Origin: Glycomyces sp. L485
Lineage (GTDB): Bacteria; Actinomycetota; Actinomycetes; Mycobacteriales; Micromonosporaceae
Assembly: GCF_022548875.1 (NCBI RefSeq)
Contig: NZ_JAKZEW010000008.1
Coordinates: forward strand, 50,515 to 114,514
Length of the DNA stretch: 64,000 nt
Direction: 5' to 3'
The translations under genes and the position numbers were made by a program. Under the pieces are notes generated by a model. The model did not search any database and had not been told where the DNA came from. It was given only the letters and a program-made list of their open reading frames with translations. Positions 37,831 through 46,262 of this stretch are shown in pieces (within the stretch, counting starts at the first letter, position 1; each line of letters opens with the position of its first letter).

Positions 37831-37844
37831 CATGCAGGTGCATG
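37831..37844. promoter_or_regulatory. Palindrome upstream of the hydroxyproline operon
   Basis: CATGCAGGTGCATG, perfect 6-bp arms with a 2-nt centre, lies 19-32 bp before the deaminase ATG, a position where a bound repressor would block transcription. FadR-type GntR or IclR proteins commonly regulate such operons; none is next to it here. Confidence 0.4.
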
Positions 37845-37941
37845 ACAGTAGGTGACATCGCACCCGATCGCAAGAGCAGTCTCGCCCCCTTTCGCGGCCC
37901 GCGCAGTCGGTCTTGTCGCCGGGGGTGAGACGGCGCCGCGA

Positions 37942-40446
37942 TCACATCGAGGAGGAGACCGCCTCCTCGGATCTGGTGTTCGCGCCCTCCTGATGGGGGT
38001 GGCGGCGCTCCAGTGAGGCGCCCTCGACGTCGACGTCCGGGATGATCCTGTCCAGCCACTTGGGCAGCCACCAGGCCTTGTCTCCGAACAGGTGCATCAG
38101 CGCGGGGATGATGAGCATGCGCACCAGGAACGCGTCGACGAGCACGCCGAAGGCGAGGGCGAATCCGATGGGCCGGATCATCGCCGAGTGCGAGAACACG
38201 AACCCGCCGAAGACGGAGATCATGATGATCGCCGCGGCGGTGACGACCGACCGCCCGGCGCGCATGCCGTGGACGACCGCCTCGCGGGCCGGGACGCCGT
38301 GGGCGTAAGCCTCGCGCATCCCGGTGCCGAGGAAGAGCATGTAGTCCATCGCCAGTCCGAACAGGATGCCCACCAGGATGGTCGGCAGGAAGTTCAGGAT
38401 CGGCCCCGGAGAGTCGACGCCGAACACGTCGGCCAGCCAGCCCCACTGGTAGATCGCCACCACGCCGCCGAGGGCGGCGTAGTAGCTGAGGATGAACCCG
38501 AGCGTGGCGACCACCGGCACGAAGATCGATCGGAACACGACGATCAGGATGATCAGCGACAGTCCCACGACGACCGCCAGGTAGGTGGGGAGGGCGTCGG
38601 CGAGCTTCTCGGAGATGTCGATGTTGCCGGAGGCGCTGCCGGCGATCCCGAGATCGTCGACGCCGTCGACGGACAGTTCGCGCAGCGCGTGCACGAGATC
38701 CTCAGTGGCCTCGCTGGTCGGCCCCGATTCGGGCACCAGCTGGAAGGCCGCGATGGTGCGGTCGTCGGAGGATCCGATGGGAGCCACGGCCGACACATCG
38801 TCCTGATCGGCCAGGGCCTGGGCGATCTTGACCTGCATCGCCTGCAGCCCGGCCTCGTCGGGGCTGCCCGGCAGCTCCGCGACCACGAGCAGCGGCCCGT
38901 TCTGGCCCTCACCGAACTTGTCTGCGATGGCGGCGTACGCCTGGTACTGGGTCGTGTCGTGCGCCTCGGACGAGCCGTCGGGCAGGTTGAGACGCAGGTC
39001 CATGGACGGGATGGCGACTGCCAGCAGCGCGCCGACGCCGACCAGGACGCGGACGGCGGCCCGCCCGGTGCCCATCGTCTTCGTCGCGCGCTCCTCCTCG
39101 CCGCGGGGGTGGAAGCCCTCAGCCTCGCAGGCGGCGCGTTCGGACTTGCGGAGGATGCGCATGCCGACCAGGGAGAGCATCGCCGGAATGAAGGTGACGG
39201 CGACCAGCACCGCGGTCGCGATGCTGAGAGCGCCGACCGAGCCCATCAGGCCGAGGAAGGGGATCCCTGTGAGGTTCAGCGCCACCAGCGCGATGACCAC
39301 GGTGAAGCCGGCGAACACGACGGCGTTGCCGGAGGTGCCGGTCGCCAAGGCGATCGACTCTTCGAGGTCGTAACCCTCCTTGATCTGGCGGCGGTGGCGG
39401 TTGACGATGAACAGCGAGTAGTCGATGCCGACGGCGAGCCCGAGCATCAGGCCGAGGATCGGCGTCACCGAGGCCATGTCGATCACGCCCGAGAGCGACA
39501 ACGCGACCATCGCGCCCACGCCGACGCCCACGAGCGCGGTCAGCATCGGCAGTGCCGCACCGATGACGGTGCCGAGCAGGACGAGCAGGACGATCGCGGC
39601 CACGACCAGACCCACGATCTCGCCCGCGCCGAGCAGGGCCGGCGCGGATTCGAACATGTCCGAGGAGTAGTCGACCTCGACGCCGTCGACCGGGGACCCG
39701 TCGAACACGTCGGTCACGCCGGACTTGGCCTCCGGAGTGATCTCCATCTGCGGCTCGCTGAACGCGACGTTGACGACCGCGGTGGTGCCGTCGTCGGAGA
39801 CGGTGGTGATGCCGTCGGCCAGTTCGAGCAGGATCGCCCCCTGTTCGAGCGGCGCGGCCTGCTCCTCCAGGTCGGCCTCCTGTGACTCGAGCTCTGCCAG
39901 GCCCAGGTCTATCTGGTCTTGCTGGCTCCCGAACTCCCCGGCCGACGCGTCGGCGGTGCCGGCCGCCTCGGCCTGCTCACGGGCCGCGTCCAGCTGTTCC
40001 TGCGCGGAAGTCAGCTCCGTGCGAGCCTCGTCGATCTGGCTCCGGCCCGCCTCGATCTGCCGGCGTCCCTGCTCGATCGCCTGCTCCCGCTCGGCGCGTT
40101 CGGCTTCGGTCGCGAACGGATCGATGACGGTCTCCACGCCGTCGGCGTCGGCGGCTTCGGCGACAAGGGCGCTGATCGCGCTCTGCTGGCCGTCGGTGAG
40201 CGGCTCGCCGTCGGTCGTGCTCAACACGATGCGGCCGCTGCCACCCGCCGCCGCGGGGAGCGCCTCCCGCAGCTGCTCCGTCACCCGGTCGGTTTCAGTG
40301 CCGGGGATCGAGACCGTGTTGTTCAACGTCCCGCCGAACAGGGCGAACGCACCCGCGGCGGCCGCGAGTACCACGACCCATGCGGCGATGACCGACTTGG
40401 CTCGGCGGGAGCACCAGCGCCCGACCCGGTAGAGGAACTCAGCCAT
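37942..40446 (-). CDS. MMPL-family RND transporter
   Basis: The 834-residue membrane protein has about 12 helices in two repeats. Each begins with a helix and a large extracytoplasmic loop, and the core motif is GLAVGIDYSLFIVNRHRRQ in the first half and GLAMDYMLFLGTGMRE in the second. The first loop (about 110-185) is rich in EQ/RQ heptads and likely a coiled coil. MMPL proteins export lipids or drugs, driven by protons. AGGAG lies 6 nt before the ATG. The gene is 74 bp after tetR on the same strand and is probably repressed by it. Confidence 0.9.
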   Translation of the reverse strand: MAEFLYRVGRWCSRRAKSVIAAWVVVLAAAAGAFALFGGTLNNTVSIPGTETDRVTEQLREALPAAAGGSGRIVLSTTDGEPLTDGQQSAISALVAEAADADGVETVIDPFATEAERAEREQAIEQGRRQIEAGRSQIDEARTELTSAQEQLDAAREQAEAAGTADASAGEFGSQQDQIDLGLAELESQEADLEEQAAPLEQGAILLELADGITTVSDDGTTAVVNVAFSEPQMEITPEAKSGVTDVFDGSPVDGVEVDYSSDMFESAPALLGAGEIVGLVVAAIVLLVLLGTVIGAALPMLTALVGVGVGAMVALSLSGVIDMASVTPILGLMLGLAVGIDYSLFIVNRHRRQIKEGYDLEESIALATGTSGNAVVFAGFTVVIALVALNLTGIPFLGLMGSVGALSIATAVLVAVTFIPAMLSLVGMRILRKSERAACEAEGFHPRGEEERATKTMGTGRAAVRVLVGVGALLAVAIPSMDLRLNLPDGSSEAHDTTQYQAYAAIADKFGEGQNGPLLVVAELPGSPDEAGLQAMQVKIAQALADQDDVSAVAPIGSSDDRTIAAFQLVPESGPTSEATEDLVHALRELSVDGVDDLGIAGSASGNIDISEKLADALPTYLAVVVGLSLIILIVVFRSIFVPVVATLGFILSYYAALGGVVAIYQWGWLADVFGVDSPGPILNFLPTILVGILFGLAMDYMLFLGTGMREAYAHGVPAREAVVHGMRAGRSVVTAAAIIMISVFGGFVFSHSAMIRPIGFALAFGVLVDAFLVRMLIIPALMHLFGDKAWWLPKWLDRIIPDVDVEGASLERRHPHQEGANTRSEEAVSSSM

Positions 40447-40520
40447 GAATGACTCCTAATAATGATTCGTTGCGCGCAGTGGACGCGAGTCCGACCGCAC
40501 GACGGAGGGAACAGAGACGG

Positions 40521-41153
40521 TTAGGCGCCCGGCTCGCGCAGCACGTCGGTCAGGCTCGACACGAGGTCGTCCCAGACTCTGCGGGAGTGGGGAGTGTCCG
40601 TCGCGCCGGTCGCCGCGATCCACCGGTCGACGAGACCGAGGAGGCCACCGCTGAAGGCCGCCACCAGCAAGTCGACTTTGAGGACGTCGACTTCGGGGTG
40701 CCGGCGGGCGATCGCGCCGGACATCTGCTGTGTGAACAGCGACAGGGCCCGCTGCATCAGCACGGCCCCGCGGACCGCCTGCCGCTGGTCCTCGCCGTCG
40801 AAGATCTGGATCAGGTAGGCCATCGTCGGTACCAGGTGGAGGCCCGAGGCCGTGGCCGCCAGATCCTCCAGAACGGTCCCGACCTCGCGCGACTCGCTCG
40901 TCGCCCACGCCTCCATCCGGTCGACGACCTCGCCGAGCAACTCCCCCGCCACCGTGGTCACCACGTCCTCCAGGGAGTCGAAGTGGTTGAACACGGTCCT
41001 GCGGGAGACGTCGGCGGCCGCGGCCAGCTCGTCCACGGAGAAGTCCGCGCTGCCGCGCTGCCGCATGAGGTCGGCGGCGGCGTCGAGGATCGCCCGGTGG
41101 CTCTTCGCCTTGAGCGCCGCCCGGCGGTCGCCGGAAGGAGGTTGCACTGGCAT
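40521..41153 (-). CDS. TetR-family transcriptional regulator
   Basis: A 210-residue regulator with an N-terminal helix-turn-helix (residues about 20-65, FSVDELAAAADVSRRTVFNH) and an all-helical ligand-binding C-terminus. It is upstream of, and co-directional with, the MMPL transporter gene. A 15-bp perfect palindrome lies 23-37 bp before the ATG, so autoregulation is likely. A GTG at 41159 is an alternative start; neither has a clear ribosome site and the transcript may be nearly leaderless. Confidence 0.9.
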   Translation of the reverse strand: MPVQPPSGDRRAALKAKSHRAILDAAADLMRQRGSADFSVDELAAAADVSRRTVFNHFDSLEDVVTTVAGELLGEVVDRMEAWATSESREVGTVLEDLAATASGLHLVPTMAYLIQIFDGEDQRQAVRGAVLMQRALSLFTQQMSGAIARRHPEVDVLKVDLLVAAFSGGLLGLVDRWIAATGATDTPHSRRVWDDLVSSLTDVLREPGA

Positions 41154-41175
41154 GATCACTACACTAGATGCAACG

Positions 41176-41190
41176 ATGCACTCAGTGCAT
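41176..41190. promoter_or_regulatory. TetR-type operator
   Basis: ATGCACTCAGTGCAT is a perfect 7-1-7 palindrome upstream of tetR. TAGTGT at 41163-41168 (minus strand) is a possible -10 element, so the palindrome would cover the -35 region of the tetR-mmpL promoter. Confidence 0.6.
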
Positions 41191-41217
41191 TAATTTTTGA
41201 TGTGTGACGCAACACAG

Positions 41218-41253
41218 CCAGAAGGCTCCGACCTCGAGGTCGGAGCCTTCTGG
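41218..41253 (-). terminator. 36-bp perfect palindrome, probable terminator of the GH39-like gene
   Basis: The arms are 18 bp each with no loop: CCAGAAGGCTCCGACCTC at 41218-41235 is followed directly by its exact reverse complement. It starts 11 bp past the stop of the glycosidase gene on the minus strand. A strong intrinsic terminator is the simplest reading; there is no T-run. Confidence 0.65.
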
Positions 41254-41264
41254 GAATGGTTCGC

Positions 41265-43952
41265 CTATGAAGCGCTCGGCACGGTGCTCGGCGCGCCGAG
41301 CAGGCGCGGGGCGATCACGATGCGGTCGATGTCGGGCGCCCAGGAGTTCGGATTGCCAAGACGCAGCGGCTCATTCGCTGTGGAGAGTGTCAGCGGGACG
41401 CTCCGCTGCCAGAAGCTCTCCCACGAGTAGGTGTAGCGGAAGTACGCGCGCCCGACCTGCGTCGATCCCTCTTGGATCTCCAGGAGGCGGTCGACCACCT
41501 GCGGGTTGTAGTCGTGGGAGCCGGAGAGCTCGGCGTTCGCGTAGTACACGGTCAGGTCGTAGTCGCCCGGAGCCGCGAAGCCGTCGCGGGGGATCTCGAT
41601 GGCATTGCCCGCCCCGTTGCCGATCCAGCCCACGTAGGCGCTTCCGGAGGCATTGGTGCCGGTGCTGTCCTCGAGGGTCCCGACGGACGCTTCACCGTGG
41701 AGGACGGCGTCCTCGGCCTCGATCGAGACCGCGTTGCCGTCGGCGGCGCGGGCGCGGACGGTCGTGAGCGACTGGACGGTCGCCCCCTCCGGCGACCGCA
41801 GCTCGATCTCGTTGATGCCCTCTTGGAGGTGGACCCTGGCGGTCGATTTCCAGTGCCCGGCCCCTTCTGCGCTCACGGTGGCGGTCGGCATTCCGTTGAC
41901 GGTCAGCTCGACCGACGCCGCGTGGTCGGAGGCCCAGTCCACGACCAGATCGTGGTAGCCGGTCTCCATCGCGTTGGCGTACAGGTCGGCCCGGCCGTAT
42001 TCGAGCGAGACGCCGCCTCGGACCGCCTCGTCGTCCCAGTCGAGCTCCGCGCCGTCGACGAGGCGGAACGTGGAGGCCGGGTACTGCGTCGGCTCGCCCT
42101 CCCCCACCGACGTCAGCAAGACCTTGTCGAGGGTGATGTCGGAGTTCGGCAGCGCGCTCTCCCCGTCCTCACTGGCGCGCAACGACAGCACGCGGCTGCC
42201 GGCGGTCAGGTCGACCAGGGTCTCGGCGCTGCCGCGGTACTGCCACCGGCTCCTGTCATTGAGCGCGAGGTCGGCGGTGTACTGGACGGTCCCCGCCGCC
42301 GCGTCGTCGACGAACAGCGCGTGACGGCCCGGGACGCCGGGGGCGCCGCCGATGATCTGAAGGCGGTAAGTACCGTCCTCGGGCACTTCGACGGTCCACT
42401 CGGCGCGGGAGCCGACCTGGTTGAACGAGCCCACATCCCGGCCCCCGGAGGCGAGGAACTTCCAGCCGCCGTTCGCCTGCGGGTCCTGAGCGTAGATCTG
42501 GGCGTCGGTGAGGTCCATGTCCTCGGCCTCGATCGACGCCTGCCACGGCTGCGCGGCGGCCGCGGCCTCGACATCGCGGGACTGGGACGGGGTGGCAACC
42601 AGCTGATAGGCCGCGTAGCGGTCGTAAGTCGGGACGTCGAACCTCAGGGCCCCGTCCACGAGTTCGGCGCCGTTCACAGCGGTGACGACACGCGGCGTGT
42701 CGGCCAGGCCCTCGGCGCCGTGGAGCGCGATCTCACGGACCTCGACGTCGACGCGGTCACCGAAGATCCCGGCGTCGAGTCCGCTCAGGTCCAGTGAGAC
42801 GTCGCCGTCGGTGCCGCCCCACAGGACGGTCGCGCGGCGGTTGTCGTCGTCGATCGCGCCGATGCCCTGGAGGGTGTCGACGGCGTTCAGCTCCGGCGGG
42901 GTGACCCGGACCGTCTCGGAGCCTTCGAGATCGCCGTACCACTTGAACATCCACCAGCCGGCGTTCGCGCCGTTGGGGCGGGCGCTGTTGTCGGAGAAGT
43001 TCCCGGCGTAGTTCCAGTAGGCGGTCTGGGCGTCGACCTTCGTGTCCTCGAACATCGCGAACCACTGGACGAGCTGCCCGGGCACACCCATGTCCCGCAG
43101 CATCCCGTACTCGTTGATGTTCACCGGGACCGGATCGAGGCCGAGGGAGGCTTCGAGTTCGCGGAAGTCGGCGAAGTGCCCCCGGTAGCGGGCGAGGTTG
43201 TCGATGCCCAGCTCGTGCCAGATGACTACGTCCGGAAGCGAGTCGTTCGCCTTGGCGAACGCCAGGATGTCGGCGCTGCGCTCGGGCTGCCAGCGGGTGT
43301 CGGCGGGACTGGCGATCCGGGCGTGGCCGAGGCCGTGGCGGTCCCAGACCTCCTGGACCTTCTCGTAGGAGGCCTGCCAGTCCGCGAGGAACTGGTCCTT
43401 CTGGTTCGGCCAGTCGGTGTACCAGTTGCCGTCCGGCTCGTTGAAGGGGATGAAGATGTAGTCCTCGGGGCGGTCGGAGTCGGTCGCGACGGCTTCGACG
43501 ACGAACTCGACGACCTCGAGGTAGTCCCAGAGTCCGTTGGGCTCTTCGGTGTAGGAGCCGTCCGACTGGTCGTAGCCGCGGGTGTCGCCGGGGCGCCTGC
43601 CGCCGCTGTAGGGCCAGTCGGGGTAGTAGTCCTGGATGTAGATGTACATGTCCTCGCCGTGCTTGTCGAAGAACCCGTCCTCGACCTTGATCGCGTCGCC
43701 GGAGGGGTGTTGCGTGCCGTAGGGCGCCTTCTGCGACGAGTTCGTGATGTGGGCGCCGTTGATCAGCGACTGCGTCGGAGCGCCCTCGTCCCCGAATCCG
43801 TAGAGCGTGCCGGTCGCGCCGCCGCGGAACTCGCCGGTGCGGTCTGCGAAGTCCACCGCGAGCACTTCGGGCTCGGCGGCGGACGCGGACGAGCCCGCCA
43901 GACCGGTCGCGGCCACCGCCGCCGCTACGACTGCTGCCATCGTTCTCCTCAT
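41265..43952 (-). CDS. Secreted GH39-like glycoside hydrolase with carbohydrate-binding modules
   Basis: The 895-residue secreted protein has a signal peptide (cleavage near SASA-AE, residue 26). The catalytic barrel spans about 30-390 with acid/base Glu172 (FIPFNEPDG) and candidate nucleophile Glu281 (VNINEYG), a GH39/Clan A arrangement. A beta-sandwich follows (about 390-455). Two or three CBM6/CBM35-like modules follow (IEAEDMDLTD near 480; IEAEDAVLHGEAS near 740, with the Tyr/Asn-rich sugar site). Start at 43952 with AGAGGG 7 nt upstream. It is divergent from the LacI gene and faces three LacI-type operators, so induction by its own product sugar is likely. Substrate unknown. Confidence 0.82.
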   Translation of the reverse strand: MRRTMAAVVAAAVAATGLAGSSASAAEPEVLAVDFADRTGEFRGGATGTLYGFGDEGAPTQSLINGAHITNSSQKAPYGTQHPSGDAIKVEDGFFDKHGEDMYIYIQDYYPDWPYSGGRRPGDTRGYDQSDGSYTEEPNGLWDYLEVVEFVVEAVATDSDRPEDYIFIPFNEPDGNWYTDWPNQKDQFLADWQASYEKVQEVWDRHGLGHARIASPADTRWQPERSADILAFAKANDSLPDVVIWHELGIDNLARYRGHFADFRELEASLGLDPVPVNINEYGMLRDMGVPGQLVQWFAMFEDTKVDAQTAYWNYAGNFSDNSARPNGANAGWWMFKWYGDLEGSETVRVTPPELNAVDTLQGIGAIDDDNRRATVLWGGTDGDVSLDLSGLDAGIFGDRVDVEVREIALHGAEGLADTPRVVTAVNGAELVDGALRFDVPTYDRYAAYQLVATPSQSRDVEAAAAAQPWQASIEAEDMDLTDAQIYAQDPQANGGWKFLASGGRDVGSFNQVGSRAEWTVEVPEDGTYRLQIIGGAPGVPGRHALFVDDAAAGTVQYTADLALNDRSRWQYRGSAETLVDLTAGSRVLSLRASEDGESALPNSDITLDKVLLTSVGEGEPTQYPASTFRLVDGAELDWDDEAVRGGVSLEYGRADLYANAMETGYHDLVVDWASDHAASVELTVNGMPTATVSAEGAGHWKSTARVHLQEGINEIELRSPEGATVQSLTTVRARAADGNAVSIEAEDAVLHGEASVGTLEDSTGTNASGSAYVGWIGNGAGNAIEIPRDGFAAPGDYDLTVYYANAELSGSHDYNPQVVDRLLEIQEGSTQVGRAYFRYTYSWESFWQRSVPLTLSTANEPLRLGNPNSWAPDIDRIVIAPRLLGAPSTVPSAS

Positions 43953-44017
43953 CTATCGGCCCTCTCATCATTGAGACATGGATTTTCGTCTTTATAGAGG
44001 TTTGACCATACCGAGAT

Positions 44018-44091
44018 TTGATAACGGTTTCAAGAACAAACTTGATATCGTTTTCAGATAAGGCTAGGGTTCCGCCTGAAATCGATATCAA
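44018..44091. promoter_or_regulatory. Three LacI-type operators between the GH39-like and lacI-family genes
   Basis: Three copies of a CG-centred palindrome are present: TTGATAACGGTTTCAA (44018-44033), TTGATATCGTTTTCAG (44042-44057) and TGAAATCGATATCAA (44077-44091). The shared core is TGAWAnCGnTWTCA, the classic LacI/GalR operator shape. Centres are 24 and 34 bp apart. They lie 66 bp before the glycosidase and 26 bp before the small frame that precedes the LacI gene. Confidence 0.7.
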
Positions 44092-44116
44092 GCCGAAGTT
44101 GCAGGCAAGGAGCATC

Positions 44117-44356
44117 GTGACCGATCAGTTGTCTTGGGGCGGTAAGGAACTCGGTTTTCGACTCGAGTGGGACGCCGATACGCCCGTGCGTCTCGCCCGG
44201 ATCCGGCGCACCGGACTCCATCTGCGGAACCGGCATCTGAGCCTCGCCTATATCATCCGTGTGGGCCTGCCGCTGCCGATCACTTTCGTGGTCGCCCGGC
44301 GCAGGATCATCTCCGGTATCACCGGCGGATCGGTGAGGCGACCATCAGGGACATGA
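44117..44356 (+). CDS. 79-residue frame, probable stump of a GH36 alpha-galactosidase gene
   Basis: GTG at 44117 has an excellent ribosome site (AAGGAG, 4 nt). The first 35 or so residues (VTDQLSWGGKELGFRLEWDA, then DTPVRLARI) resemble the N-terminal beta-sandwich of actinobacterial GH36 alpha-galactosidases. From about residue 38 onward the sequence is not recognisable. It stops in a 4-bp ATGA overlap with the LacI-family gene. The best reading is the beginning of an alpha-galactosidase gene whose body has been deleted, leaving its operators, start and coupling. The GH36 similarity is by eye. Confidence 0.5.
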   Translation: MTDQLSWGGKELGFRLEWDADTPVRLARIRRTGLHLRNRHLSLAYIIRVGLPLPITFVVARRRIISGITGGSVRRPSGT

Positions 44357-45381
44357 CGAGCAGGGCGGGCGTGAACTCGAGGAATCCGACGATCAGCGAC
44401 GTGGCCGAGCGGGCCGGGGTATCGGTCCCGACGGTGTCGCGGGTGCTGACCGGTGCGGCCCGGGTGAGCCCGGCAAAGCGGGAGGCCGTCGAGGCGGCCA
44501 TCGCGGAGTTGAACTTCCGTCCCAGCGCGGCGGCGCGCGTGCTCGTGTCGCGGCGGCCGCAGACGATCGCGGTCGTCGCGGGGAACACCTCCCGGTACGG
44601 CTACGCCGAGACGATCCGCGGCATCGAGATGGCCGCCCGCGCCGAGGGGTACACGGTGATGATCACCGTCGTCGAGAGCGCCGACGAGGTCGAGGTGGAC
44701 CGCGCGATCGGGGCGACGCTGTCGCAGGCGCTCGCGGGCGTCGTGGTCCTCAAGTTCGACCCGCCCGGGGTCGCGGCGCTGCGGAGGCTTTCGACGGACC
44801 TGCCTGTCGTCGCATTGTCCGGCACGCGGGAGACCGGTGTCAGACAGGCGGTCCTGGACGAGACCGGCGCGGCAGAGGAGCTGACGGACTACCTGCTGGG
44901 TCTGGGTCACCGGACCGTCCATCATGTCCGGGTTCCGCCGTCGCGGCGGGTGGACGGGCGGACTACGGGTTGGCGGCGGGCGCTCCTCAAGGCCGGGGCT
45001 CCGGTCCCGCCTCTGCTCGACGGAACCTGGGCCCCGAACAGCGGCATCGCGATCGGTCGGGTGCTCGCCGAGGACCCGGAGGTCACGGCCGTCTTCTGCG
45101 GCAACGACGAGCTCGCCATGGGGGTGATGCGGGGAATCGCCGACAAGGGGCTTCGCATCCCGGCGGACATCTCCGTCGCGGGGTTCGACGACCATCCGCT
45201 CGCGGAGCTGTGGTCGCCGCCGCTGACGACCGTGGAACAGGACTTCGAAGGTCTCGGTCGGCGGGGCTTCGAGCTTCTCCTCCAGGTCGTCGAGGGCTCT
45301 GGCGGCCGTCGGTTCTCGTCCGAGCTGCCGCGGCTCGTCGTCAGGGAGAGCACCGCGGCCCCTCGGGGGCGCGGCACCTGA
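44353..45381 (+). CDS. LacI-family transcriptional regulator
   Basis: A 342-residue repressor. The helix-turn-helix and hinge are PTISDVAERAGVSVPTVSRV (about 13-32) and PSAAARVLVSRR (about 58-69), followed by a periplasmic-binding-protein-like sugar domain (TIAVVAGNTSRYGYAETIRG; TAVFCGNDELAMGVMRG; ISVAGFDDHPLAELWSPPLT). ATG at 44353 is set by the 4-bp overlap with the preceding small frame. The ten residues before the real HTH (RDMTSRAGVNS) look like a second, damaged copy of the HTH start. It probably binds the three operators at 44018-44091. Confidence 0.9.
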   Translation: MTSRAGVNSRNPTISDVAERAGVSVPTVSRVLTGAARVSPAKREAVEAAIAELNFRPSAAARVLVSRRPQTIAVVAGNTSRYGYAETIRGIEMAARAEGYTVMITVVESADEVEVDRAIGATLSQALAGVVVLKFDPPGVAALRRLSTDLPVVALSGTRETGVRQAVLDETGAAEELTDYLLGLGHRTVHHVRVPPSRRVDGRTTGWRRALLKAGAPVPPLLDGTWAPNSGIAIGRVLAEDPEVTAVFCGNDELAMGVMRGIADKGLRIPADISVAGFDDHPLAELWSPPLTTVEQDFEGLGRRGFELLLQVVEGSGGRRFSSELPRLVVRESTAAPRGRGT

Positions 45382-45391
45382 GGCCCTGCGT

Positions 45392-45406
45392 CCGGCGCTT
45401 CGCCGG
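45392..45406. terminator. Hairpin between convergent lacI-family and sugar transferase genes
   Basis: CCGGCG-CTT-CGCCGG (45392-45406), a short stable stem with a TTCG-type loop, lies in the 25 bp between the two stops and could serve both directions. Confidence 0.5.
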
Positions 45407-46144
45407 TCAATTCGCCGAACCCGAACTTCGTGTTCGGCTCTCGCGGACGGTGACCGTGGTCCTCGGGCGGGGACCGGCGTTCGCGTCGCGGGGGTGCCCG
45501 TACAGTCCCTTGCCGCTGAGCACCACCCAGCACGACCGCAGCAGGATGGCGAGGTCCAAGCGGAGGCTCTGCGTCGCCACATAGACCAGATCGTGCTCGG
45601 TGCGGGTGTCCCAGTCGAGACGGTTTCGCCCTATGGTCTGCGCCAATCCGGTCAGTCCCGGAAGGGCGGCGAGCCGCATCGTCTCTCGGGACCGGTACCG
45701 CCGCGCGCGATCGGGCAGGTGCGGACGCGGGCCCACCAGGCTCATCTCTCCCTTGGCGACGTTCAGCAACTGCGGCAGCTCGTCGACCGACAGCCGACGC
45801 AGCACTCGGCCGACCCTGGTGATGCAGGCGGCGTCGGGAATCTCCGAATCCGGTGCCGCGGAGGTGGTCATGGTGCGCAGTTTCAGCAGGGCGAACGGTC
45901 GCCCCCGCAGCCCTATGCGCACTTGGCGGAACAGGACCGGTCTGCCGTCCTCGCAGAGGATCGCCAATGCGGCGACTGCGACCACCAGGAGCGCCGGAAT
46001 CGCGACGAGGGCCAGCACCGTCCAGTCCACTGCTCGCTTTCCCCTGTAGGACAGCCGATTCGACGGAACGAGTGTCCCACCGTCGGAGGTGTGGTCAGAG
46101 CGTTCTGCACCCGGATTCGCAATTCCCCCGTTAGATGGATTCAT
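45407..46144 (-). CDS. Undecaprenyl-phosphate sugar transferase (priming glycosyltransferase)
   Basis: A 245-residue polyisoprenyl-phosphate hexose-1-phosphate transferase of the short WcaJ/EpsL catalytic type: one N-terminal membrane segment (WTVLALVAIPALLVVAVAAL), then RVGRVLRRLSVDELPQLLNV, GEMSLVGPRPHLPD and LPGLTGLAQTIGRN, the conserved catalytic blocks. It starts the repeat unit on the lipid carrier. It faces away from the main cluster across a 118-bp AT-richer promoter region. GGAG 8 nt before the ATG. Confidence 0.92.
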   Translation of the reverse strand: MNPSNGGIANPGAERSDHTSDGGTLVPSNRLSYRGKRAVDWTVLALVAIPALLVVAVAALAILCEDGRPVLFRQVRIGLRGRPFALLKLRTMTTSAAPDSEIPDAACITRVGRVLRRLSVDELPQLLNVAKGEMSLVGPRPHLPDRARRYRSRETMRLAALPGLTGLAQTIGRNRLDWDTRTEHDLVYVATQSLRLDLAILLRSCWVVLSGKGLYGHPRDANAGPRPRTTVTVRESRTRSSGSAN

Positions 46145-46262
46145 CGCGTCGCTCCCCCTAAGTTGACCGTTATAGCAACTTGAGACTTTTTACGACTTTA
46201 TAGTGCTAATCAGTCACTGCACTACAAATATCGCAGCAGTTGGGCGTTAGGGGGTCGATACG

